Shown piece after piece: positions 44,485-52,490 of a DNA stretch of 60,487 bases (position 1 is the first letter of the stretch; each line of letters opens with the position of its first letter). The stretch comes from Thalassospira sp. Its GTDB lineage: Bacteria; Pseudomonadota; Alphaproteobacteria; Rhodospirillales; Thalassospiraceae. The stretch is from contig NZ_PAQR01000024.1 of NCBI RefSeq assembly GCF_002709775.1, positions 1 to 60,487 of the forward strand. The letters are read 5' to 3'. The position numbers and the translations under genes were made by a program. The notes under the pieces were generated by a model. The model made no database searches. It saw only the letters and a list, made by a program, of their open reading frames with translations, and was not told where the DNA came from.

Positions 44485-44532
44485 TTGACAGTCTAGGACA
44501 AATGACCTAATTCTAGATATAGGACGACTGTC
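44485..44532 (+). promoter_or_regulatory. Promoter/operator of the tetR-yciI-tag operon
   Basis: A consensus -35 TTGACA (44485-44490) with a 17-base spacer to TAATTC (44508-44513) is embedded in an inverted repeat GACAGTC (44487-44493) / GACTGTC (44526-44532). TAGGAC occurs twice between the arms. The layout suggests autorepression by the TetR protein that follows. Confidence 0.5.
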
Positions 44533-44566
44533 CAAATGCAGATTGAATCGGGTGATAGATCGGGAA

Positions 44567-45163
44567 ATGGCAGTAGAAACACGGGATCGAATTATCGAGG
44601 CAGCAGACCTGCTATTTTATCAGCACGGGTTCGAAGCCACATCGTTTGCCGATATTGCCAGTGCCGTTGGCATATCGCGTGGCAACTTCTATCACCACTT
44701 CAAAACCAAGGATGACATCCTTGATAGCGTGATTAACCGGCGCCTTGCCAATACCGAGCAGATGCTTGATCGCTGGGAAGTAACCGGTTCAGACCCGGCT
44801 GAGCGTATTCGCAGTTTCATTCATATTCTGATCGTGAATGGCGAGAAGATCCGGAAATTCGGCTGCCCGGTGGGCACGTTATCCTCAGAACTGGCGAAAC
44901 TGAACCATGCCGCGAAAAGTGATGCAGCGGCACTGTTTACCCTGTTTCGCAGTTGGCTACGTCGGCAGTTCGAACGTCTGGGCTTTGGTGATAGATCGGA
45001 CGAATTGGCGATGCATATCCTTGGCCGAAGCCAAGGTGTTGCGACCCTTGCCAATGCGTTTGACGATGATGGTTTCCTGCATCACGAGGTCGATCTGATG
45101 TGTGCCTGGCTTGATGATCAGATTGCAGGCCTTACCACCACCAACAACTCAATCAGGGAGTAG
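44567..45163 (+). CDS. TetR-family transcriptional regulator
   Basis: Regulator of 198 residues. The HTH is DRIIEAADLLFYQHGFEATS followed by FADIASAVGISRGNFYHHFK and TKDDIL. The ligand domain contains FGCPVGTLSSELAKL, seen in a subgroup of TetR regulators. ATG 44567 is used; in-frame GTG 44552 and TTG 44543 are possible. It is the first gene of a tight cluster (gaps of 3 bases) with yciI and tag, so it probably represses its own operon. Confidence 0.92.
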   Translation: MAVETRDRIIEAADLLFYQHGFEATSFADIASAVGISRGNFYHHFKTKDDILDSVINRRLANTEQMLDRWEVTGSDPAERIRSFIHILIVNGEKIRKFGCPVGTLSSELAKLNHAAKSDAAALFTLFRSWLRRQFERLGFGDRSDELAMHILGRSQGVATLANAFDDDGFLHHEVDLMCAWLDDQIAGLTTTNNSIRE

Positions 45164-45166
45164 GGA

Positions 45167-45454
45167 ATGTTTACGATCTTTTTGAAGTTTGCCGAAAATC
45201 GCCAAAAAGCCCCGGAATTCATGGACGCGCATAAGGCATGGATCAAGCAAGGTTTTGATGATGGCGTGTTTCTGATGGTCGGGAGCCTACAACCCAATAT
45301 GGGCGGTGTCGTTCTGGCGCATGGTGTGTCGCGAGATGCGATTGAAGCGCGTGTGAATGATGACCCGTTTGTTGTCGAGGGTATCGTGACATCTGAAATT
45401 CATGAAATCTCGCCCGCGCGTGCCGATGAACGCCTTAATTTCCTGATGGCCTGA
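45167..45454 (+). CDS. YciI-like protein
   Basis: A 95-residue protein of the YciI-like, ferredoxin-type alpha/beta-barrel group. It starts at ATG 45167 with GGGAGTAGGGA upstream, three bases after the TetR stop. The C-terminal part VNDDPFVVEGIVTSEIHEI is typical; some members act as small hydrolases or dehydrohalogenases, most are uncharacterised. Placement between tetR and tag suggests shared induction, perhaps by alkylating or electrophilic damage (inference). Confidence 0.85.
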   Translation: MFTIFLKFAENRQKAPEFMDAHKAWIKQGFDDGVFLMVGSLQPNMGGVVLAHGVSRDAIEARVNDDPFVVEGIVTSEIHEISPARADERLNFLMA

Positions 45455-45457
45455 CCC

Positions 45458-46066
45458 ATGAGCAAAACAACAATCGGAACGGATGGAAAATGTCGGTGCG
45501 CGTGGTGTGATGCAGCACCTGAGTTCAATACGTATCACGACACGGAATGGGGATTTCCGGTTACCGATGACATCCGTCTGTTTGAGAAAATCTGCCTTGA
45601 AGGTTTTCAGTCGGGCTTAAGCTGGCGCACGATTTTGAGTAAACGCGAAAACTTCCGCAAAGCCTTTGCCGGTTTTGACTTTTACAAGGTCGCGCAATTT
45701 GATGAAGAGGATGTTGAACGCTTGCTTGGGGATGCCGGGATCATCCGTCATCGCGGCAAGATCGAAGCATCCATTAACAATGCCAAGCGGGCCTGCGAGA
45801 TGGTCGCGCAGGAAGGGTCACTTGCCGCATATTTCTGGCGCTTCGAGCCGAAACCAGATGAAGTAGACCCGCCACAATCTATGTCAACATCGCCGACCTC
45901 CGTTGCGCTTTCCAAGGACCTTAAGAAACGGGGTTGGAAGTTTGTCGGACCGACGACGGTGTTTGCCTTCATGCAGGCAATGGGCCTGATCAATGATCAC
46001 GCGCAAGGTTGTTTTTTACGTCAACAGATTGAAGACATGCGTCTATCAATGACGCGCCCGGTTTAA
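45458..46066 (+). CDS. tag: DNA-3-methyladenine glycosylase I
   Basis: Base-excision enzyme removing 3-methyladenine from alkylated DNA, 202 residues. The HhH-type glycosylase has the zinc-site start CRCAWCDAAPEFNTYHDTEW, the conserved LFEKICLEGFQSGLSW with the base-pocket residues, and the C-terminal KFVGPTTVFAFMQAMGLIND. The final zinc ligands lie near HAQGCF. It is the last gene of the tetR-yciI-tag cluster. The hairpin at 46087-46115 faces it but has its T-run on the other strand. Confidence 0.95.
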   Translation: MSKTTIGTDGKCRCAWCDAAPEFNTYHDTEWGFPVTDDIRLFEKICLEGFQSGLSWRTILSKRENFRKAFAGFDFYKVAQFDEEDVERLLGDAGIIRHRGKIEASINNAKRACEMVAQEGSLAAYFWRFEPKPDEVDPPQSMSTSPTSVALSKDLKKRGWKFVGPTTVFAFMQAMGLINDHAQGCFLRQQIEDMRLSMTRPV

Positions 46067-46441
46067 CGCAAAACCATAAAAAAAACACCCCTTGCCCAGT
46101 ATTGGGACAAGGGGTCTTGAGGGCGGGGACCGGTGCAGATCCCCTGATGATAATCCGGCAAGGATTATAGGGTCTCGGTCGTTCCGTATCGCTTGAGGTG
46201 CCAACCAAGGGGGAGGGTGCAACAGGGGATCGGGAGGCTTAAATATCAATACGGAACGCTTTAATTCGGGTGGCGACACCGAACCTTGGGTCAGGAGCGG
46301 ATCGGGGATCGGGATCAGGCCCGGCATCGCCATAACCCAAGGTGGCAAATGCCATTAAAAAGATAAAATCGAATATCAAATAAAATTCGATAGGAAAAAT
46401 CTATGAATTAGGTGCGCTGCGGTGGTGCAATGCCGCAGCAA
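46067..46441. other. Structured intergenic region, possible non-coding RNA
   Basis: This 375-base gap between tag and a sensor kinase holds several perfect complementary segments: 46138-46146 with 46223-46231, 46150-46156 with 46162-46168, 46180-46189 with 46249-46258, 46271-46276 with 46327-46332, and 46283-46291 with 46335-46343. Two sets cross each other. An AT-rich block (46345-46410) lies at the right side and a minus-strand terminator at the left, so a minus-strand RNA of about 260 bases is the simplest reading. It does not match any RNA class I know, and no protein is encoded. Confidence 0.5.
46078..46115 (-). terminator. Minus-strand Rho-independent terminator
   Basis: ACCCCTTG (46087-46094) pairs with CAAGGGGT (46108-46115); read on the minus strand the stem is followed by eight T residues (46085-46078). 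There is no T-run on the plus strand, so it ends a transcript coming from the right. Confidence 0.88.
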
Positions 46442-47935
46442 TCAGCTGCTGATCGGCAATGTGACTGTGAAAACAGCACCATCCGGTCCTGTTGCAGTGA
46501 GGAGAAGTTCGCCGTTATGGGTACTGATCAGCTCGCGCGCGATGGCAAGACCAAGCCCGGTGCCGCCTTCACGTCCGCTGCCCGCAAACGGAACGAACAG
46601 GTTTTTGATCGCCTTTTCCGGCAATCCCGGACCGTTATCGGTGATGATCACATCAATGAAACTGCGGGTCTTGCCCGATTCGGTGCGGCCTTCCGTACCA
46701 GCTTCGGGTTCAGCCTGAATGTTGTGGGTGATGGTAACGACCGTTGCCCCGGCTTCGATCGGGTTGCGCATCAGGTTGCTAAAGGCGCGAAACAACATGT
46801 CGTAATCGGCTTCCAGCATGACGTCTTCGGGAAGGTCGATTTCGATGCGGGTCGGGCAGGGTTCATCATCCTTCTGCGTGTCATCCATGGCGCCATCAAG
46901 AAGCTGCTCGCATTTATGCAGCAAAATCTGATCACGGATTTCTTCGATCAGCTCGATCAGGGTAAAGGTCGCAAGGTCGCGCGGTGGCGGGGTTTCGCGC
47001 GCAAAGGACAGGGTTTGTTCACTGATGTAAACCGCGCGTTCCATCGATGATAGAAGCCTCGGCACAACAGCGCGGACTTCGTCATCCTGGCTTCTGGCAA
47101 GCTGTTCGGTCATCAGCATCGAAGTTGCCAGTGCATTGCGCAGATCATGGCTGATCTTGGTGGCAGCTGTGCCAAGGGCAGCAAGGCGGCGGCGCTGATT
47201 AAGCATCGCCTGAATATCTTGCTGCATCATGGCGAGTTCCTGACGCGCAACGCCAATTTCATCGTCACGTTCGCCCGGATCGATCAGCGATGATTTATCC
47301 TGCGGGTCTTCGCGGAAACGGATCATGTCATGGGTCAGGGTCCGCATCGGCCGAACCAGCAACCGGTTGAGTGCGAAATAAACCAGCCCAGCGGTAAAGA
47401 ACGAAATCATCAGCGACAGGCCAAATACCCGCCAACCGAAATTGCGCATGGCTTCAATCAAACGGTCCTCATGAACAAGGACCTCGATCTCGAAATCCGG
47501 TGCCATGGATGGCATGCCGACAACCCGCAGCACCCGGTTCTCGGTCTGAGTCAGGGTTGATAACCCTTCCATCAGGGCCATCGGGATCGAAAAGTTTGTC
47601 AGTTGGACATCCTTGTCGACCTTGGCAGGCATATCATCGCGTTGCAGCAGCAACTTCCGATCTTCACGACGCAGAATAACGGCCTCGATCCCGGCATTGG
47701 AAAGCAGCTCGCGCTCAAGATCATCAGGGATCATTTGATCCGGGGTGGCTTCAAGGGCAAGGGCTGCAAGGTAGCCGGAATCAAGATGCGCCTTCAGCCA
47801 GTCAATCCGAAATCGCGCGACAGAGGGGGCAAAAACAAACACCTCTGCAAGCATCACAAAGCTTACCGTCAGCACCAGAAGGCGCGCGGAAAGTGACTTG
47901 GCCCATGGGGGCAATTTCAGATGCCGGTTATTCAT
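46442..47935 (-). CDS. Sensor histidine kinase (HAMP type)
   Basis: Membrane kinase of 497 residues from ATG 47935. Membrane helices near residues 17-38 and 169-190 flank a periplasmic domain of about 130 residues. A HAMP segment follows (LNRLLVRPMRTLTHDM), then the H-box TKISHDLRNALATSM, the N-box FSNLMRNPIEAG, G1 ITDNGPGLP and G2 GGTGLGLAIA. No response regulator gene is adjacent, so it is an orphan kinase whose partner is elsewhere. A short stem (46416-46439) follows the stop without a T-run. Confidence 0.93.
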   Translation of the reverse strand: MNNRHLKLPPWAKSLSARLLVLTVSFVMLAEVFVFAPSVARFRIDWLKAHLDSGYLAALALEATPDQMIPDDLERELLSNAGIEAVILRREDRKLLLQRDDMPAKVDKDVQLTNFSIPMALMEGLSTLTQTENRVLRVVGMPSMAPDFEIEVLVHEDRLIEAMRNFGWRVFGLSLMISFFTAGLVYFALNRLLVRPMRTLTHDMIRFREDPQDKSSLIDPGERDDEIGVARQELAMMQQDIQAMLNQRRRLAALGTAATKISHDLRNALATSMLMTEQLARSQDDEVRAVVPRLLSSMERAVYISEQTLSFARETPPPRDLATFTLIELIEEIRDQILLHKCEQLLDGAMDDTQKDDEPCPTRIEIDLPEDVMLEADYDMLFRAFSNLMRNPIEAGATVVTITHNIQAEPEAGTEGRTESGKTRSFIDVIITDNGPGLPEKAIKNLFVPFAGSGREGGTGLGLAIARELISTHNGELLLTATGPDGAVFTVTLPISS

Positions 47936-48014
47936 GAGATGATGTTAGGCCAAGAAGCCGAAAAAAGTACAGCAATACAGATGCTTGTTTTTATATGCGA
48001 ACCAATAAAACCGG

Positions 48015-49442
48015 TCATCCGAACTTAAGCAGGAAGCGGACCAGCTTGCGGGTTTTTTCGCTAAACAGGCTGGGCGTATACCAGGCCCCGGCAACGCGTT
48101 TGGACAGTTCGCCAAGGGTCGGATAAGGCGCGATCATGCCGGCAATCGCACCGATCTTCATCTTCTTGCTGATGGCAAGCGACCAGACGCCAATCAGCTC
48201 GCCCGCCTGTCTGCCGACAATGGCGGCACCCAGTATCTTGCCCTTTGGCGTGGTGATGACCTTGATAAAGCCTTCGGTGTCTGCTTCTGCGCGCGCACGA
48301 TCATTTTCGGCATAATCCCAGGTCACAACGCGGATATCATCGCCGAACTTTTCACGCGCGGCCGTTTCCGTCAGGCCGACTTGGGCCAGTTCCGGGTTGG
48401 TGTAGGTCACCCATGGCACGCCGCTGTGATCGACCTTGGCCGGAAGGCGGAAAAGCGCATTGCGGATCACGATCCCGGCGTCATAACCGGCCATGTGGGT
48501 GAATTGAAGTCCGCCGGTGACGTCACCGATGGCAAACACTTTGCGGTTTGAGGTGCGCAGACGCGCATCAACGGAAATGCCGCGTTCGCTGTGATCAATC
48601 CCGGCATCTGACAGACCAAGATTTTCGACATTGGGTTTGCGTCCGGTTGCCAGCAAAAGGTGGCTGCCTTCAAGGGTGATCTCGATGCCCTGGTGTTCGA
48701 TCACGACCCTGATCTGATCATTCACATCAAGGATTTCCTTGGTTTTGGCACCTTCATACAAGCTGATGCCATCGGCCTTGATGCGGTCGCGGACAACCGC
48801 CACCAGATCGGTATCATCCTTGGGCAGGATGGTGCCCATTTCGATCACGGTGACTTTTGCACCCAGTTGATGATGGGCCTGTGCCATTTCCAAACCGATG
48901 GGCCCACCACCGATGATGATCAGATGTTCGGGGCGAATGCGGTTTTCGAAAATGGTTTCGTTGGTGAAATAGCAAACGCTTTCAAGACCGGGGATCGGCG
49001 GGATGGCGGCGCGTGAACCGGTGGCGATGACAAAGCGCTTGGCCTTGATCGTGCTATCCCCTGCAATGACCTCGCCAGGGCCGGTAAAGCGTGCTTCTGC
49101 CTGAATGACGGTGCAGCCGAGTTCTTCGAACCGTTCGACCGAGTCATGCGGGGCGATGCCAGCGATCACGGAATGGACATGGTCGATTGCCCGGCCAAAA
49201 TCGACATCGACCGATCCGGTCAAAACACCAAAGCGCGAAGCCTGTCGTGCATTTTCGGCCGCATGGGCAGCCGCCAAAAGCGCCTTGGACGGAACGCAAC
49301 CGGTATTAAGGCAATCGCCACCCATTTTGCCCTTTTCGATCAGGACGACCTTTGCTCCCATCTGGACAGCACCAGCGGCAACCGATAGGCCGCCGGACCC
49401 AGCACCAATCACGCAGATATCAGTATGGATGATCTTATTCAT
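48015..49442 (-). CDS. FAD-dependent pyridine nucleotide-disulfide oxidoreductase (MerA/Lpd-like)
   Basis: Flavoenzyme of 475 residues. FAD site DICVIGAGSGGLSVAAGA, redox-active pair in GGDCLNTGCVPSKAL, NAD(P) site IIIGGGPIGLEMAQA, and FAIGDVTGGLQFTHMAGY are all present. The C-terminal interface motif reads APYPTLGEL, with Tyr where glutathione reductase and lipoamide dehydrogenase have the catalytic His, as in the uncharacterised subgroup often linked to TVP38 proteins. It overlaps the upstream TVP38 gene by 8 bases, so the two are translationally coupled. Physiological substrate is unknown; mercuric reductase is unlikely because no N-terminal metal domain or C-terminal Cys pair is present. 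Confidence 0.92.
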   Translation of the reverse strand: MNKIIHTDICVIGAGSGGLSVAAGAVQMGAKVVLIEKGKMGGDCLNTGCVPSKALLAAAHAAENARQASRFGVLTGSVDVDFGRAIDHVHSVIAGIAPHDSVERFEELGCTVIQAEARFTGPGEVIAGDSTIKAKRFVIATGSRAAIPPIPGLESVCYFTNETIFENRIRPEHLIIIGGGPIGLEMAQAHHQLGAKVTVIEMGTILPKDDTDLVAVVRDRIKADGISLYEGAKTKEILDVNDQIRVVIEHQGIEITLEGSHLLLATGRKPNVENLGLSDAGIDHSERGISVDARLRTSNRKVFAIGDVTGGLQFTHMAGYDAGIVIRNALFRLPAKVDHSGVPWVTYTNPELAQVGLTETAAREKFGDDIRVVTWDYAENDRARAEADTEGFIKVITTPKGKILGAAIVGRQAGELIGVWSLAISKKMKIGAIAGMIAPYPTLGELSKRVAGAWYTPSLFSEKTRKLVRFLLKFG

Positions 49443-50229
49443 GTTTGTCCGCCCCGCTTTTGCCTTGGCGCAGTTTCTTATAAACCACCGGCAGAAGGGC
49501 CAGCACGGCCAATCCGATGATCGGGGTCAGGATACGTGGTTCAAAGATGATGCCTAGATCGGGCGTCTTGCCCTGATCAAACAAGGCTCCAAGCCCATCA
49601 CCAATGGAAGCATATACAAAGGTGCCCGGAATAATGCCGATCATGGTGCCCAAAACAAAGGAGCGCAATTTGACCCCAAGAAGAGCTGGCACAAGATTGA
49701 CCAGCCAAAACGGGAAAATCGGGATCAGGCGTAAAACCATCAGATAGCTGAAGGCGTTTTCGGCAAAGCCTTCTTCCATTTTGCGAACGGCGTTACCGGC
49801 CTTGGCGCGCATCAGGTCATAAAACGCATAGCGTGCGGCCAGATACACAATTGTTGCGCCAAGGGTTGCACCGATCACGATGTAGCTTGTCGCAAGGAAC
49901 GATCCGAACAAAAAGCCACCTGTGATGGTCAGGATCGAGCCGATCGGCAGGGACAGGGCAACGGAAACAACATAAAGCCCCATGAAAAACAGCACGCTTG
50001 AAACCGGATTATCGGCAACAAAGCCCTGCAACAGGTCGCGATTTTCACGCAGCGTATCAAATGACAGCAAATCCAGAGCGCCGCTGGCCCAGGCAATGAC
50101 AAGACCGATAATCAGCACCGCGACAGGTAAAAGCTTCCGCCAGAGCGGCTTTGACGCGCCTTTGATTTCCGCTTGGATATCTGGTTTCTGGTCGGACAAG
50201 TGTGACGCCATTGAACTGGTTTTGGTCAT
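49435..50229 (-). CDS. TVP38/TMEM64 family membrane protein
   Basis: Integral membrane protein of 264 residues related to the DedA/SNARE-associated group. It has about six hydrophobic segments and the family signature FGSFLATSYIVIGATLGATI and the LRLIPIFPFWLVNLVPALLG re-entrant region, then FVLGTMIGIIPGTFVYASIG. The family is thought to handle lipids or act as transporters. Its end overlaps the flavoenzyme gene start, a pairing also known from fused or adjacent genes in other alphaproteobacteria (from memory), implying a membrane-linked redox unit. Confidence 0.9.
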   Translation of the reverse strand: MTKTSSMASHLSDQKPDIQAEIKGASKPLWRKLLPVAVLIIGLVIAWASGALDLLSFDTLRENRDLLQGFVADNPVSSVLFFMGLYVVSVALSLPIGSILTITGGFLFGSFLATSYIVIGATLGATIVYLAARYAFYDLMRAKAGNAVRKMEEGFAENAFSYLMVLRLIPIFPFWLVNLVPALLGVKLRSFVLGTMIGIIPGTFVYASIGDGLGALFDQGKTPDLGIIFEPRILTPIIGLAVLALLPVVYKKLRQGKSGADKHE

Positions 50230-50464
50230 TTATTTCAGGCTCTTGCAGGTCGTTCATTTGGTGTGATGAGCAAACCCTTCAAAACAGGATCGCATCATTT
50301 GATCCAACATTAGAGAGAAAATTCAAAACTTGCTCATGAACTGCCTTCACCATTGCGTGAGGGGAATTTGTCCGACGTGACGCGATAGCGGACCCGGATA
50401 TGCGCAAAAATCCTGAGGGAGTGGCGCTTGACGTAGGGGAAAACTGGACGTATCGTCTGCCAAT
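50230..50464. other. Gap upstream of the SAM-II riboswitch
   Basis: Between the TVP38 gene and the riboswitch no coding sequence or further RNA element was recognised; the metZ promoter should be in its right half. Together with the riboswitch and terminator the gene-free stretch is 377 bases. Confidence 0.4.
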
Positions 50465-50515
50465 CGTGGGATTTGTCGACCGGCTTGCGGCCACGTAAAA
50501 AATCGCTAAAGAGGG
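50465..50515 (+). promoter_or_regulatory. SAM-II riboswitch
   Basis: The segment matches the SAM-II consensus as remembered: P1 strands CGTGG (50465-50469) and CCACG (50491-50495), the loop ATTTG..CGACCGGCTTGCGG, and the 3' AAAATCGCTAAAGAGG whose AAATC pairs with GATTT (50470-50474) to make the H-type pseudoknot. It binds S-adenosylmethionine and lies 92 bases before metZ, followed by a strong terminator, so control is probably by premature termination or by access to downstream sequence. Confidence 0.93.
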
Positions 50516-50530
50516 GTAGCTTGGCTTCGG

Positions 50531-50563
50531 CCCTGACCCATTCATGCCGGTCAGGGTTTTTTT
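50531..50563 (+). terminator. Terminator downstream of the SAM-II aptamer
   Basis: CCCTGACC (50531-50538) pairs with GGTCAGGG (50549-50556), followed by seven T residues, 44 bases before the metZ ATG. Its place between aptamer and gene makes it the probable expression platform. Confidence 0.88.
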
Positions 50564-50606
50564 GTGTCCGGATCACACCATATTCCGGGCATGTAGGAGC
50601 AAGACG

Positions 50607-51809
50607 ATGACGACCGAAAAAAAGGCTTCCGATAACTGGCGCGCGGCGACCCGTTCCGTACGTGGCGGCACAGCGCGCAGCGGCTTTTGCGAGACTTCCG
50701 AAGCCATCTTTATGAATTCCGGCTATGTGTATGACACCGCCGCCGAGGCAGAAGCCTCCTTTGATGGCAGCGGCCCGGAACGTTATGTCTATTCCCGTTT
50801 TGCCAACCCGACCGTCGGCATGTTCGAAGAGCGCCTTGCCCTGATCGAGGGCGCGCAATATTGCCGCGCGACGGCATCGGGCATGTCTGCTGTCTGGAAT
50901 GCATTGGCAGCAAGCACCAAGGCCGGTGGCCGTGTGGTCGGATCACGCGCCCTGTTCGGGTCATGCGAATTTATCCTCACCACGCTTCTGCCGCGGTTTG
51001 GCGTTGAAACCGAGCTGGTCGATGGCACGGACAAGGCTGCTTGGGAAAAGGCACTTTCCAAACCGGCAGATGCGGTTTTCCTTGAAACCCCGTCGAACCC
51101 GACGCTTGAGGTTCTTGATATCGCCTTCATTTCCGAACTGGCGTACAAGGTCGGGGCCAAGGTCATCGTTGATAACGTCTTTGCCACGCCGATCCTGCAA
51201 AAGCCGATGGAACTGGGTGCTGATATCGTTGTCTATTCCGCGACCAAGCATATCGATGGTCAGGGCCGCTGCCTTGGTGGTGCGATCCTGTTTAACGACA
51301 AGGAATGGCACGACGAACATCTGACCACCTTCCTGCGCCATACCGGGCCAAGCATGAGCCCGTTTAACGCCTGGGTGCTGCTCAAGGGCCTTGAAACCCT
51401 TAGCCTTCGTGTCGATCAACATATCCGCAATGCTACAGCCTTGGCCGAATTCCTGTCGGAACAGCCGCAGGTTTCGCGCGTTCTGTATCCGGGACTGAAA
51501 AGTCACCCGCAGCACGAATTGGCAATGCGCCAGATGTCTGGCCGGGGTGGTGGATTGATCGCAATCGAGCTTGCCGGGGGCAAGAAAGCAGCCTTCTCGC
51601 TGCTCGATAACCTCAAGCTGATTGATATTTCCAACAACCTTGGCGATGCCAAAAGTCTGGCGACCCACCCCTGGACCACGACGCACCAGCGCGTGCCGGG
51701 CGAGGACAAGCTTGCAATGGGCATTACCGAGGGCATGCTGCGTCTATCTGTCGGTCTGGAAGACATTGATGACCTGAAGGAAGATCTGTTGGCGGCCCTT
51801 GCTGTTTAA
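50607..51809 (+). CDS. metZ: O-succinylhomoserine sulfhydrylase
   Basis: PLP enzyme of the Cys/Met metabolism family that makes homocysteine directly from O-succinyl (or O-acetyl) homoserine and sulfide. The 400-residue protein has VYSRFANPTVGMFEERLA, VIVDNVFATPIL, the PLP lysine in YSATKHIDGQGRCLGG, and the C-terminal LRLSVGLEDIDDL. ATG 50607 is supported by TAGGAGCAAGACG. A SAM-II riboswitch and terminator precede it, so expression falls when SAM is plentiful. Acetyl versus succinyl preference cannot be settled from motifs alone, but the family branch fits metZ. Confidence 0.93.
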   Translation: MTTEKKASDNWRAATRSVRGGTARSGFCETSEAIFMNSGYVYDTAAEAEASFDGSGPERYVYSRFANPTVGMFEERLALIEGAQYCRATASGMSAVWNALAASTKAGGRVVGSRALFGSCEFILTTLLPRFGVETELVDGTDKAAWEKALSKPADAVFLETPSNPTLEVLDIAFISELAYKVGAKVIVDNVFATPILQKPMELGADIVVYSATKHIDGQGRCLGGAILFNDKEWHDEHLTTFLRHTGPSMSPFNAWVLLKGLETLSLRVDQHIRNATALAEFLSEQPQVSRVLYPGLKSHPQHELAMRQMSGRGGGLIAIELAGGKKAAFSLLDNLKLIDISNNLGDAKSLATHPWTTTHQRVPGEDKLAMGITEGMLRLSVGLEDIDDLKEDLLAALAV

Positions 51810-51843
51810 AAGCTTGGAACAACAGTAATCCTGACATCGATCC

Positions 51844-51870
51844 GGCCCGTACATTGTGCGGGCCCTTTCG
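51844..51870 (+). terminator. Terminator of metZ
   Basis: GGCCCGTAC (51844-51852) pairs with GTGCGGGCC (51856-51864) around ATT with one G-T pair, followed by CTTTCG. It is GC-rich with a short T-run, 35 bases after the metZ stop. Confidence 0.75.
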
Positions 51871-52008
51871 TATCTGCCCTGGACGCCGTGCTGGTTTGTT
51901 TTGACTGGCGACTGGTAGTTTCGGGACGGATTGTCTACATAAAGGTCCATCTATCGCATTCTTGGCTGATGCAAAATTGACTGGAACACACTTGGCCCGG
52001 AGACATGC

Positions 52009-52401
52009 ATGTATTCGACCGTAACCCACGATATCAAGGTGTCGGTAAATCCGATGTTCCTCGAGGACGAATCAGATCCGGAAACCCATCGTTATGTTTG
52101 GGCCTATCGCATCGAGATTGAAAATCTCGGATCGAAAACCGTTCAGTTGTTGAACCGTCATTGGCGGATTACGGATTCGCGCGGCGAAACCCAGGAAGTC
52201 AAAGGTCCGGGTGTCGTTGGCGAACAGCCTGTTCTGGCGTGCGGTGAAAGTTTCAATTACACAAGTGGGGCGCCATTGACCACGCCAAGTGGCTTCATGG
52301 TAGGGACTTTCGAAATGACGGATATGGACGGCAATCATTTTGATATTGCGGTTCCGGCCTTTTCGCTCGACAGTCCGCATGGGCAACACACTGTGAACTG
52401 A
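52009..52401 (+). CDS. apaG: ApaG protein
   Basis: Small beta-sandwich protein of 130 residues, once linked to Co2+/Mg2+ efflux and polyphosphate binding; the exact role is unsettled. Signatures: YVWAYRIEIENLG, QLLNRHWRITDSRGETQEVK, GPGVVGEQPVLACGESFNYT and SGFMVGTFEMTD. It starts at ATG 52009 and fits the typical length. In many alphaproteobacteria apaG lies next to metZ, as here, which supports the metZ call. Confidence 0.95.
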   Translation: MYSTVTHDIKVSVNPMFLEDESDPETHRYVWAYRIEIENLGSKTVQLLNRHWRITDSRGETQEVKGPGVVGEQPVLACGESFNYTSGAPLTTPSGFMVGTFEMTDMDGNHFDIAVPAFSLDSPHGQHTVN

Positions 52402-52490
52402 TCCGATCAGCCAACAGTATCAGTTAAAGCGGGTCAGGAGCCCCACCAAGGCAGGCGTTAATCCTGCGGAATATGACAAAAGGATTTGGT

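Noticed and set aside
46067..46345. 6S RNA, tmRNA or RNase P RNA in the tag-kinase gap
   Set aside because: Some segments vaguely recall 6S on the plus strand, but the crossing pairs, the terminator orientation and the lack of any clear signature (no tRNA-like T-arm or tag codons, no RNase P core motif) do not support any of them.
48015..49442. Mercuric reductase (merA)
   Set aside because: It lacks the N-terminal metal-binding domain and C-terminal vicinal cysteines, and no mer genes are nearby.
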